This document shows positions 8,372 through 16,967 of a DNA stretch of 64,000 nt, one piece after another; position 1 is the first letter of the stretch; every line of letters begins with the position of its first letter. This DNA comes from Blastocatellia bacterium. GTDB lineage: Bacteria > Acidobacteriota > Blastocatellia > Chloracidobacteriales > JADJPF01. A program made the position numbers and the translations under genes. Under the pieces are notes generated by a model that saw only the letters and a program-made list of their open reading frames with translations, searched no databases and was not told where the DNA came from. The DNA is taken from the NCBI GenBank assembly GCA_016713405.1, contig JADJPF010000007.1, forward strand, positions 1 to 64,000. The letters are read 5' to 3'.

Positions 8372-9043
8372 TTAGTGATTTTGGCCTAGATATGGTCTTA
8401 AAATATTTTCAGAATCAAAATTATTTTGTGACCATTGGCTTAAAGTGTAAGGTGTAAGGCTAGAAAAATGGGGCATTTCTGCAACTACAGGCACTTTACC
8501 GTATTGCTCAATTGCTAATCGGTTGTCAGGGTTTTTTTCTCCAACCATTACTACACCAGCAGGTTGCAAACCTCTATCACGTAAGGCGGTTAAAGTTAGC
8601 AAAGTATGATTAATAGTGCCTAGGGTTGAACGAGCAACAACCAAAACGGGTAAATCAAAACCTACTGCTAAGTCAATCATCAGTTGTTTTTCATTAATAG
8701 GAACCATCACACCACCGGCCCCTTCAATTATCCAAGCTGTTTTACATCGGACAATTATTAAATTTACTAATGGAGATGTGCGGATTTTTTTACCTGCTAG
8801 TTGTGCTGATAAATGAGGGGACAAGGGACGAGGCAGACGAAAACCTTTATCAAAAATCTCTGTTTTATCGCATTCAGCTAACTGTTTTACTGTTGCCGTA
8901 TCATCATCTATTTCTATGCCTGTTTGAATAGGCTTCCAATAACATAGCGGCATACTTGCGCGATAACGATGGATTAACGCTGCACACACTACAGTTTTAC
9001 CAATATTGGTGTCTGTTCCTGTAACAAAAAGGCCATAACTCAT
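8372..9043 (-). CDS. bioD: Dethiobiotin synthetase
   Basis: A 223-residue protein that closes the ureido ring of dethiobiotin from DAPA, CO2 and ATP. It shows the P-loop GTDTNIGKT (residues 9-17), the switch segment CYWKPIQTGIE, and the IIEGAGGVMVPI motif that binds Mg-ATP and DAPA. Length is normal for the family. It sits directly upstream of bioA (13-nt gap), forming a bioD-bioA pair. The bioB-bioF pair lies about 1 kb further upstream on the same strand but is separated by two small plus-strand genes, so the two pairs are probably transcribed separately. Confidence 0.93.
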   Translation of the reverse strand: MSYGLFVTGTDTNIGKTVVCAALIHRYRASMPLCYWKPIQTGIEIDDDTATVKQLAECDKTEIFDKGFRLPRPLSPHLSAQLAGKKIRTSPLVNLIIVRCKTAWIIEGAGGVMVPINEKQLMIDLAVGFDLPVLVVARSTLGTINHTLLTLTALRDRGLQPAGVVMVGEKNPDNRLAIEQYGKVPVVAEMPHFSSLTPYTLSQWSQNNFDSENILRPYLGQNH

Positions 9044-9278
9044 AAAGAAAATTTGCTTGAAAGTTTTATATAAAGTAGGGGCAGAAATTTTTGCTGCAAT
9101 AGTATCCCAATTTGCCGGAAATAATGCAAGGTTTTACTTGCCCTGCATTCTTGATGACAAAGAGAGTGATTATTAAATAAATAAATATATATTAAAAAAT
9201 TACTAAATAATATTTATTTATTTAATTAAAAAATTATTCAAAAACTAACTAATTTATATATAATATGGAGAAGCAAAA

Positions 9279-9764
9279 ATGAAAAAATTATTATTAAGTT
9301 CTTTATTAGCAGTTATGTTAAGTTTAACCTCAATTAGTGCATTTGCACAACTACCAAGAGAGTCAAATGATGTTTATTGGAATAGAGTTAATAGTTTAGT
9401 TAAAGAAGAAAAAGTATTAATTGAATTAAAAAATGGTAAAACAATAAAGACAAAAATAAATTCCGTTTCTGATAATGCAATAGTAATTGATCAAAAAGGA
9501 AAGACCAAAGATATAGCCAAAAATGATATAGGTAAAATTTATCAATTAACTAAAAAAAGACCTACTAAAGGTGTATTAATTGGGGCTGGTTCTGGTTTTG
9601 CAGTTGGAGCAGGAACTATGGCTGCTATTGGTGGTGATGATGGCGATGCAGCAGCAGCAGCCTTTGTTTTAGGTGGTGGGGCTATTGGTGCTGGGGTTGG
9701 TGCTTTAGTTGGCTGGTTAGCTGGAAAAGGTGATAAACAAGAATTGTTTTATGAAAATAAATAG
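9279..9764 (+). CDS. Secreted Sm-like/glycine-zipper protein of unknown function
   Basis: A 161-residue protein. Residues 1-23 are a signal peptide (MKKLLLSSLL ... SAFA). Residues of about 35-90 resemble a small Sm-like beta barrel (VLIELKNGKTIKTKINSVSD ... AIVIDQKGKTKDIAKNDIGK). After KKRPTKG a glycine-zipper stretch (GVLIGAGSGFAVGAG, then GGGAIGAGVGALVGWLAG) could insert in a membrane. Similar small proteins are common in acidobacteria and of unknown role. GGAG lies 12 nt before the ATG, and the preceding 100 nt are extremely AT-rich with TATAAT-like boxes (around 9258-9265). It lies between the two bio gene pairs in the opposite direction, with its own terminator downstream. Confidence 0.8.
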   Translation: MKKLLLSSLLAVMLSLTSISAFAQLPRESNDVYWNRVNSLVKEEKVLIELKNGKTIKTKINSVSDNAIVIDQKGKTKDIAKNDIGKIYQLTKKRPTKGVLIGAGSGFAVGAGTMAAIGGDDGDAAAAAFVLGGGAIGAGVGALVGWLAGKGDKQELFYENK

Positions 9765-9809
9765 AATTTTAATCAAAAAATAGGTCTGATAAATGTTTTT
9801 CTTAATTTC

Positions 9810-9858
9810 AAGTGTGGAATATAGCTAAATAAAATTAGTAATATTTCACACTTAAATT
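9810..9858 (+). terminator. Terminator after the glycine-zipper gene
   Basis: A 13-bp stem with one mismatch: AAGTGTGGAATAT (9810-9822) with ATATTTCACACTT (9841-9853). A small inner CTAA/TTAG stem may also form. It is followed by AAATTTTTTC, a T-run suited to rho-independent termination on the plus strand. It lies about 45 nt after the stop codon. Confidence 0.7.
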
Positions 9859-9978
9859 TTTTCTGGCAGGTTATTAATTATAATTTCCAGTATTTACAAT
9901 TATTTACAGACAGTTAGCTTTTATTATTTTTGGCACACTTAATGCAGTAAAAATAACTCTTTAACTAGGGGGTGTGTT

Positions 9979-10110
9979 ATGAAATGGCTAAAAATAATCT
10001 TAGTAATCTTTTTTGCTATTATGATGGTTTATTTTTTAATGCTAGAAACAGTTAAAACTAACAATATACTAGATAAGCCAGAATATCCAGAAATTGGTTA
10101 TAAGGTCTAA
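9979..10110 (+). CDS. Small single-pass membrane protein, 43 residues
   Basis: A short ORF not otherwise explained: MKWLKIILVIFFAIMMVYFL starts with a positively charged N-terminus and one membrane helix, and the rest (LETVKTNNILDKPEYPEIGY and a KV end) is a polar tail. A strong AGGGGG ribosome binding site (9967-9972) precedes the ATG. The stop at 10108-10110 touches the end of convergent bioF (10112), so the two genes abut without space for a terminator. Function unknown. The good ribosome binding site and the helix with an inside-positive start support a real gene. Confidence 0.55.
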   Translation: MKWLKIILVIFFAIMMVYFLMLETVKTNNILDKPEYPEIGYKV

Positions 10111-10111
10111 G

Positions 10112-11245
10112 TTAAACATTATCAATAGCTTTTCTTAGTACGCTAGTAAATTGGCGTAGAGTAGGTTCGTCTAAGTTAATATTTAAGGAAATTCTTAGTC
10201 GTGCTGTTCCTACTGGCACGGTAGGAGGTCGTATAGCACGAACATCAAAACCAGCCTTTTGCACAGATAAAGCTATTTTTGTTGCCTTTTCATTATCTCC
10301 AATCATCACTGGAATAATATGAGAATTACCATGTAGAATAGCAATATCATTTAATATAAGAAGTTCACGTAAGTAAATAGCTAGTTCAAGAAGTTGTTTT
10401 CTACGTTCTGGTTCTTGTTCAATTAAAGTTAGAGAAGTTGAAAGTGCTGCCGCAATTGGAGGAGGAGGAGCAGTTGAAAAAATAAAAGGACGAGCGCGTT
10501 GGATTAAATAATCAATTGCCCAATCTGGCCCGGCAACAAAAGCACCGCTAACACCTAAAGCTTTTCCTGCTGGATTAATAGAAAGAAAAACCTCTACAGC
10601 TTCACTTTCAATTAAACCTGTACCATGAGGGCCATAAATACCAATTGCATGAGCTTCATCAACTATTAGTGCTGTATTAGTTGCTTTACATAGATTGGCA
10701 TATTCTTTTAACGGGGCTTGATCTCCATCCATACTAAAAAGCGATTCTGTCACCAAAAACTTTTGTCCAGAACAGGTTTCTTTTGTTAATAACTCTTCTA
10801 AAATACTTAAATTACAATGAGGGAAAATAATTTTTTTGGCTGAACTAAGACGAAGGCCATCAATCAAGCTAGCATGATTAAATTGATCGGAAAAAACTAA
10901 ATCGTTTGGTTTTAAGAAAGCGGTTAAAACTCCAATATTAGCTGTATAACCGCTACCAAAATAAAGTGCGGATTTTGTCCCCTTAAATCTAGCAAATTTA
11001 CTTTCTACTAAAGCAAATTCGGCTCTTTCGCCACGTAAAAGCCGCGAAGCTGTTGCACCACAACCAGCTTTTAGGGCTGCTTCTGCCATAGCTTTTTTAA
11101 TAGCAGGATGAGTTGAGAACGACAAATAATCATTAGAGGATAAATCTATCCCTGCTGGAGGGTTTAACTGTCGGCGTAAACCTGCTTTTTCTAGTTCTGC
11201 TATTTCTTTTAGAACTCTTTGTTCTAAATTAGCAAGTAGCTCCAT
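10112..11245 (-). CDS. bioF: 8-amino-7-oxononanoate synthase
   Basis: A 377-residue PLP enzyme of the alpha-oxoamine synthase family that condenses a pimeloyl thioester with L-alanine to give KAPA, the first dedicated ring-forming step of biotin synthesis. Visible landmarks are LSSNDYLSFSTHP, GCGATASRLLRGE, FSDQFNHASLIDG, the PLP-ring aspartate in IVDEAHAIGIYGPHG, and the Schiff-base lysine in AGKALGVSGAFVAG (usually TFGKALG in relatives). Its start overlaps the bioB end by 17 nt, indicating translational coupling in a bioB-bioF operon. The downstream neighbour converges without a gap. Confidence 0.92.
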   Translation of the reverse strand: MELLANLEQRVLKEIAELEKAGLRRQLNPPAGIDLSSNDYLSFSTHPAIKKAMAEAALKAGCGATASRLLRGERAEFALVESKFARFKGTKSALYFGSGYTANIGVLTAFLKPNDLVFSDQFNHASLIDGLRLSSAKKIIFPHCNLSILEELLTKETCSGQKFLVTESLFSMDGDQAPLKEYANLCKATNTALIVDEAHAIGIYGPHGTGLIESEAVEVFLSINPAGKALGVSGAFVAGPDWAIDYLIQRARPFIFSTAPPPPIAAALSTSLTLIEQEPERRKQLLELAIYLRELLILNDIAILHGNSHIIPVMIGDNEKATKIALSVQKAGFDVRAIRPPTVPVGTARLRISLNINLDEPTLRQFTSVLRKAIDNV

Positions 11246-12233
11246 CAGCGATTTCCACCATATTGTTTTCTTTAAATTCTTCTGAACGAAGGCGCATCCC
11301 CAGTTTATTTAATAGCTCTGTGTCTCGGTCACTTGTTGGGTTTGCTGTCGTAAGTAGCTTTTCTCCCATAAAAATAGAATTAGCTCCAGCAATAAAACAT
11401 AGTGCTTGTGCTTCGTCAGATAAAGACAATCGTCCAGCACTTAGACGCACCATAGATTTAGGCATTAAAATCCGTGCTGTTGCAATCATTCTTACAAGTT
11501 CTAAAGCATCTGTGTCAGCTTGATTAGCTAGTGGTGTGCCAGTTACTTTAACTAAAGTATTAATAGGAACACTTTCAGGATGAGGATTTTGATTAGCTAG
11601 CTGTTGTAATAACTTATAGCGATGAAGGCGATTTTCTCCCATGCCTATAATACCACCACAACAAACCGAGATACCTGCTTGGCGTACTCTATCCAAGGTT
11701 TGGAGACGATCTTCATAAGTTCGAGTAGAAATAATTTCACCATAAAAATCTGGGGATGTATCTAAATTATGGTTATAAGCAGTTAGACCAGCATCAGCCA
11801 AAGCTTGAGCTTGTTCTTTTGTAAGCATTCCTAAAGTACAACAAGCTTCCATATTTAACTCACGGACACCTTTAACCATTTCTAAAACACGATCAAAATC
11901 TGAATTGTTAGGAGCATTTCGCCAAGCAGCACCCATACAAAAACGTGTTGCTCCCTGCTCTTTAGCACTGCGTGCAGCAGCTAAAGTTTCTGCTACACTC
12001 ATTAGACGTTCTGCTTTTAGATCAGTGTCATAACGTGCAGCTTGTGGGCAATATGCACAATCTTCAGGGCAGCCACCCGTTTTAATACTTAATAATGCGC
12101 ATCCTTGTATTTCTGAATTAGAATGATAAATACGATGAACGCTTTGCGAACGATAAGTTAATTCTGGTAATGGTAATGTATAAATTACTTCTATTTCTTC
12201 TAGCGTCCAATTATCACGTATTTCAGTTGACAT
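11229..12233 (-). CDS. bioB: Biotin synthase
   Basis: A radical-SAM enzyme that inserts sulfur into dethiobiotin. From the chosen start the radical cluster motif C-x3-C-x2-C lies at C55, C59 and C62 (GGCPEDCAYCPQ). Further family landmarks are RFCMGAAWRN, EACCTLGML with the two cysteines of the [2Fe-2S] site region, AYNHNLDTSPDFY, and GGIIGMGE. The ATG at 12233 is preferred over the upstream start at 12266 because GAGGAG stands about 8 nt before it and homologues start near MST-type sequence. It leads a bioB-bioF operon. The upstream region (12267-12458) is shared with the divergent sensor kinase. Confidence 0.93.
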   Translation of the reverse strand: MSTEIRDNWTLEEIEVIYTLPLPELTYRSQSVHRIYHSNSEIQGCALLSIKTGGCPEDCAYCPQAARYDTDLKAERLMSVAETLAAARSAKEQGATRFCMGAAWRNAPNNSDFDRVLEMVKGVRELNMEACCTLGMLTKEQAQALADAGLTAYNHNLDTSPDFYGEIISTRTYEDRLQTLDRVRQAGISVCCGGIIGMGENRLHRYKLLQQLANQNPHPESVPINTLVKVTGTPLANQADTDALELVRMIATARILMPKSMVRLSAGRLSLSDEAQALCFIAGANSIFMGEKLLTTANPTSDRDTELLNKLGMRLRSEEFKENNMVEIADGATC

Positions 12234-12294
12234 CAAAGGTAATCTCCTCAAATAGTTAAAGGTCAAAAAGGTTAATTTGATAAATTATAGGCAA

Positions 12295-12324
12295 CTCTCC
12301 AGGAAAGCAACCTGTATTGGAGAG
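12295..12324. promoter_or_regulatory. Inverted repeat in the bioB/sensor-kinase divergent region
   Basis: CTCTCCA (12295-12301) and TGGAGAG (12318-12324) form a perfect 7-bp inverted repeat around 16 nt. It lies about 62 nt upstream of the bioB start and 135 nt upstream of the sensor kinase. It could be an operator or a leader hairpin of bioB. It does not resemble the known BirA operator, so no regulator is proposed. Confidence 0.35.
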
Positions 12325-12458
12325 CTAGGAGCAAATTAACAAAATTTTATAATAATTTGTTATTATCTTAAAACTTCAAAATTTTCATTGCTCTTATGAA
12401 ATACTTGTTCTAACTTATAGTTATTATTCTTAGTAATACCATTGACTAAGGTTTCAGA

Positions 12459-15400
12459 ATGCTTAAGCATACTATTTATAATATTAAGTGTTTGTTTATT
12501 AGTTGTTTAATTGTTTTTTCTACTGCTATTTATGTTTTAGCAATAGATCCTAAAAAAGACTTAGACCAATATAGATTAGAAGAATGGCAAGAAGGATTGC
12601 CGCAAAATAGTGTTTTGTCCATTGCTCAAACTCAAGATGGATATCTTTGGTTAGGTACTTATGAGGGTTTAGTTCGATTTGATGGGATAAAGTTTACGGT
12701 TTTTGACCAAAATAATACACCTGCACTTAAAAGTAATGCTGTTTGGGCCTTACTAGTAGATAAAAAAGGGACTCTTTGGATTTCTACAATAGGAGGAGGA
12801 TTAACTAGTTATCAAAATCAAGAATTTACTAATTACTCTACTAAAGAAGGTTTAGCCAGCAATTTAGTTTATTCCATTTGTGAAAGCATAGATGGAGCTA
12901 TTTGGGTGGGTACAGACAAAGGTTTAAACAAATTTAAGGATGATAAAATTATTACTTACCAAGACAAAGAAAAGGGAGCTAATAATTTTATTAGAGCAGT
13001 TTATGAGGATCGACAAGGAAAACTTTGGTTAGGTACAGATAGTGCAGGCACAATTATTTTTGATAATAAGGTTTTTAAAGACATTCCAGAAAAGGAAAAA
13101 ACTCTAGTAAAAAGTGTTAGAGGAATTGTTGAGGATTTAAACCATAATATTTGGGTGTATGGAAAAGAAGGCTTAGATTATTTTGATGGCTCTAAATGGA
13201 CTAATTACACTACTAATGATGGTTTATTGGATAGTTTTATCCGTGCTTTTTATGTTGATAGTTATGGAATAGTTTGGATTGGTACAAATAATGGCCTAAA
13301 TTGTTTTAGAAATGGAAAAATGCTCACTTATGAGGCAAGAAATAACCTCTATAATTCATCTTTACGTAGTTTTTATGAAGATAGAGAAGGAATTTTATGG
13401 ATTGGTACAAATGAAGGCTTGAAATGTTTGAAAGATAGTAAAATAATTTCTTATAGCACTAATCAAGGACTAATAAGTAATTTTGTTAGAACAGTTTATG
13501 AAGATAGCAAAGGTAATATTTGGATTGGTACAGAACGCGGACTAAATTCTTATAAAGATAATAAATTTACTACTTATACTCAATCAGATGGCTTAGTAAA
13601 TAATGCTATTCGCAGTATTATAGAGGATTCTCAAGGCACTCTTTGGGTAGGAACAGTTTCTGGATTAAATTCTTTTCAAAATGGGCAATGGTCAAGTCCA
13701 CTAATTAATTATGACATTACAGCTTTACATATAGATAAACAAGGTCGTCTTTGGATAGGTACAAATGGAAATGGTATTTTTAGTTACCAAGATAATAATT
13801 TACGTCAATTTACTATAGCAGAAGGTCTATCTAGTAATAATATTACAGTAATAACAGAAGACAAAAAAGGTAATCTTTGGATTGGAACAAGTAATGAAGG
13901 ACTAAGCCGGTTTAATGGTCAGGGTTTTACCAATTTTAGTGAGGATATAGGGCTAAATAAGCAAGTATTTTCATTATATTGTGATGAAAACAATGTTTTA
14001 TGGATTGGTACAGCTAAAGGGCTAGCTAGATTTGAGGCAGACAAATTTGTTTATTACACCCCAAAAGAAGGGTTGTTTTCTGGAAATATTTTTCAAATCC
14101 TAGAAGAAGGAAATAACCTTTGGTTTAGTTGTAATAAAGGGATTTTTCAAGTAGTTAAATCAGAATTAAATAGTTTTGCTGAAGGTAAAATTAGCACAGT
14201 TAAATCTATTAACTATGATAAATCTGATGGAATGAACAGTAATCAATGTAATGGCTCATCACAACCTGCTGGATGTAAAACTAAGAGTGGAAAACTTTGG
14301 TTTCCAACAATTAAAGGTGTTGTAGTTCTTGACCCAAGCGAAAATAGGTTTAATGAAAAAATCCCTCCTGTTGTTATTGAAGATGTTTTGGTAAATGGTA
14401 GAAGTTTTGGTACAAAACAAACTTTAAGTTTATTTCCTGGTAAATATGACTTGGAGTTTCGCTTTACAGCTTTAAGTTATCTAGCTGTAGAAAAAGTAAA
14501 ATTTAAGATTAAATTAGTAGGCTATGATACTGATTGGAAAACTGCAAGCTTGGATCGTTCTGTAAATTACAGCAATTTACAACCTGGAGATTATACTTTT
14601 ATAGTAAAAGCTTGTAATAATGATGGAATTTGGAATGAAACAGGGGCTAAATATGTTTTTACCGTAGATAGACCTCTTTGGCGGACTTGGGGTGCATATA
14701 CTATTTATTTTCTATTGAGTATTTTAGCTATATACGGTTTTGTGAAATTTAGTGAACGTAGGTTAAAACAACGTAGCCTACTTTTAGAAGCAAGAGTACA
14801 AGAAAGAACTGAAGAGCTAAAAAATACAATTAACCAACTTAAACAGGCCGAAAAACAAGCTTTAGAATTAAAAGATAACGCTTTAGCATCAGAAGCAAAA
14901 ACTATAGAAGCCACAAATGCTAAAAGCCTCTTTTTAGCAAATATGAGCCATGAAATTCGCACTCCTATGAATGCTGTTATTGGTATGACAGGATTACTTC
15001 TAAATACCAAACTTACAGCAGAACAACAAGATTATATTGAAACTATTCGTACTAGTGGGGATGCTTTACTAACATTAATTAATGATATTTTGGATTTTTC
15101 TAAAATTGAGTCTGGTAAACTAGAATTAGAATTTTTAGATTTTGACCTCTATAGTTGTGTTGAAGAATCTATAGATTTGGTCGCACCAAAAGCAATAGAA
15201 AAAAATCTTACTATTGCTTACATGATTGATTGGGAAACACCTAGTAAATTAGTTAGTGATATTACTCGATTACGACAAATACTAGTTAACCTACTTAGCA
15301 ATGCTGTTAAGTTTACTAAACAAGGAGAGGTTCTAATTAGTGTTAATAGTATACTACTAAGTAATGGTAATTATGAGATTAAATTTTCTGTTAAAGATAC

Positions 15401-16916
15401 AGGAATTGGAATTCCAGCAGATAGGATTGATAGATTATTTCAATCATTTTCGCAGGTTGATTCTTCTACTACTCGTCAATATGGCGGAACAGGGCTGGGT
15501 TTAGCAATTAGTCATCGTTTAAGTGAACTATTAGGTGGTCGAATGTGGGTAGAAAGTGAAGTGGGAAAAGGCTCTAATTTTTGTTTTACCATTGAGGCTA
15601 AACATAGCAAAGAAAAATTACAAACCTACTTATCTTTACAACAACCACGGTTGTTAGATAAAAAAGTTTTAATTTTAATAGATAACCCAACTAATCAAAA
15701 AATACTGAAATACTATGCTGAATGTTGGGGAATGTTACCTACAATAGAAACGGACTATAAAAATGCAATAGATCTTTTAACTTTAACAAAAACTTTCAAT
15801 GTTGCTATTTTAGATATACAAACTATTGAGTCTACAAATATTATTGATTTTGAGTTTAATAAAATAATTAATAAAGTAAATATACCTATAGTGTTAGTGA
15901 CTTTTTTAGGACAACAAGCAAAGTTTTCTGATATTACTAACGCAGTTTTAGTAAGCAAGCCAATCAAAATTTCTTATCTTTATGATACTTTAATGGCACT
16001 TTTTGGTAGGTATACAGGCAGGATTCGCCGCCCACAGAAATTAGATGTTGATAAAAATATGGCTGAGCGTAAACCACTTAGAATACTTTTAGCAGAAGAT
16101 AATGCTATAAATCAAAAAGTAGCTATACAACTTCTTAAACAAATGGGCTATAGAGCAGATACAGTTGCTAATGGATTAGAAGTTTTAAGTGCTTTAGAAA
16201 GACAATCTTATGATTTAGTGTTAATGGATATACAAATGCCAGAAATGGATGGTTTAGAAGCTACTCGTCAAATTTGCCAAAAATGGCCCAAAGATAAACG
16301 CCCCTATATTATTGCAATGACTGCTGGAGCTATGGAAAGTGATAAAGAGAAATGTTTAAGTGTTGGTATGAGTGACTATGTTAGTAAGCCTATTAATGTA
16401 CAACAATTACAACTTTCATTAGAGCGTTGTGAGTCTAAAACTTTAGATTCTAATTTAGCGGTGGAGAACAATATAATGACTAGCAATATAGATACTAATA
16501 AAGCTAATAAAAGTAGTGAAGTTATAGAAAATAAGCCAAGTAATTTAGAACATAATTTTGATTTAGAAACTAGACTGGATAAAACCGCTATAGAAAATTT
16601 AAGGCTACTACAAGATGAAACAGACCCAAATCTAGTGTCAGAGTTAATAGATATTTTTATTGGAGAATCACCAAAAAAGCTTCTTAACTTACAACAAGCA
16701 ATAGAAACAGAGGATTTTTCACAAATTGAGCATATAGCCCACGCATTAAAAGGTAATGCTAGCAATTTAGGGGCAAAGCGTATGCAGAAGATTTGTTATC
16801 AATTAGAAAAGGCTGGTTATAACGCTTCTATTGAAAATACTCCAGAACTATTAAAAGAGTTACAACTAGAATTTGAAGCTTTGAAAAGTGAATTATTAGT
16901 TGAAAAAGACCAATAA
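12459..16916 (+). CDS. Hybrid sensor kinase with two-component-regulator propellers, REC and HPt
   Basis: A 1485-residue membrane phosphorelay protein. Residues 1-28 are a signal peptide. About 14 propeller repeats marked by [LI]W[IVL]GT-G-L follow (from YLWLGTYEGL to KLWFPTIKGV), enough for two seven-bladed propellers, then a Y_Y_Y domain (about 640-730) and one membrane helix (about 745-765). The HisKA domain carries H831 in NMSHEIRTPMNAVIG. The HATPase has DTGIGIP and GGTGLGLAIS. A first, poorly conserved receiver follows (about 1067-1180; start LILIDNPTN lacks the acidic pair, though LDIQ remains). The second receiver is canonical (LAEDNAINQKVA, phospho-acceptor D1257 in LMDIQMPEMDG, final SKP). 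The HPt domain has H1428 in HALKGNASNLG. No output domain is present, so signal leaves by phosphotransfer to another protein. The ligand is likely periplasmic, as in the glycan-sensing kinases of Bacteroides, which share this sensor. Confidence 0.93.
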   Translation: MLKHTIYNIKCLFISCLIVFSTAIYVLAIDPKKDLDQYRLEEWQEGLPQNSVLSIAQTQDGYLWLGTYEGLVRFDGIKFTVFDQNNTPALKSNAVWALLVDKKGTLWISTIGGGLTSYQNQEFTNYSTKEGLASNLVYSICESIDGAIWVGTDKGLNKFKDDKIITYQDKEKGANNFIRAVYEDRQGKLWLGTDSAGTIIFDNKVFKDIPEKEKTLVKSVRGIVEDLNHNIWVYGKEGLDYFDGSKWTNYTTNDGLLDSFIRAFYVDSYGIVWIGTNNGLNCFRNGKMLTYEARNNLYNSSLRSFYEDREGILWIGTNEGLKCLKDSKIISYSTNQGLISNFVRTVYEDSKGNIWIGTERGLNSYKDNKFTTYTQSDGLVNNAIRSIIEDSQGTLWVGTVSGLNSFQNGQWSSPLINYDITALHIDKQGRLWIGTNGNGIFSYQDNNLRQFTIAEGLSSNNITVITEDKKGNLWIGTSNEGLSRFNGQGFTNFSEDIGLNKQVFSLYCDENNVLWIGTAKGLARFEADKFVYYTPKEGLFSGNIFQILEEGNNLWFSCNKGIFQVVKSELNSFAEGKISTVKSINYDKSDGMNSNQCNGSSQPAGCKTKSGKLWFPTIKGVVVLDPSENRFNEKIPPVVIEDVLVNGRSFGTKQTLSLFPGKYDLEFRFTALSYLAVEKVKFKIKLVGYDTDWKTASLDRSVNYSNLQPGDYTFIVKACNNDGIWNETGAKYVFTVDRPLWRTWGAYTIYFLLSILAIYGFVKFSERRLKQRSLLLEARVQERTEELKNTINQLKQAEKQALELKDNALASEAKTIEATNAKSLFLANMSHEIRTPMNAVIGMTGLLLNTKLTAEQQDYIETIRTSGDALLTLINDILDFSKIESGKLELEFLDFDLYSCVEESIDLVAPKAIEKNLTIAYMIDWETPSKLVSDITRLRQILVNLLSNAVKFTKQGEVLISVNSILLSNGNYEIKFSVKDTGIGIPADRIDRLFQSFSQVDSSTTRQYGGTGLGLAISHRLSELLGGRMWVESEVGKGSNFCFTIEAKHSKEKLQTYLSLQQPRLLDKKVLILIDNPTNQKILKYYAECWGMLPTIETDYKNAIDLLTLTKTFNVAILDIQTIESTNIIDFEFNKIINKVNIPIVLVTFLGQQAKFSDITNAVLVSKPIKISYLYDTLMALFGRYTGRIRRPQKLDVDKNMAERKPLRILLAEDNAINQKVAIQLLKQMGYRADTVANGLEVLSALERQSYDLVLMDIQMPEMDGLEATRQICQKWPKDKRPYIIAMTAGAMESDKEKCLSVGMSDYVSKPINVQQLQLSLERCESKTLDSNLAVENNIMTSNIDTNKANKSSEVIENKPSNLEHNFDLETRLDKTAIENLRLLQDETDPNLVSELIDIFIGESPKKLLNLQQAIETEDFSQIEHIAHALKGNASNLGAKRMQKICYQLEKAGYNASIENTPELLKELQLEFEALKSELLVEKDQ

Positions 16917-16918
16917 AA

Positions 16919-16950
16919 AACCTAGCTAATTTGCATAACTAGGTTTTTTT
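16919..16950. terminator. Bidirectional terminator between the sensor kinase and the PreA-like gene
   Basis: AACCTAG (16919-16925) pairs with CTAGGTT (16939-16945), flanked by A-runs on the left and TTTTTTT on the right. The hairpin therefore has a T-run in both directions and serves the two convergent genes. Confidence 0.8.
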
Positions 16951-16967
16951 GGGGTGTTTGAAAAATT

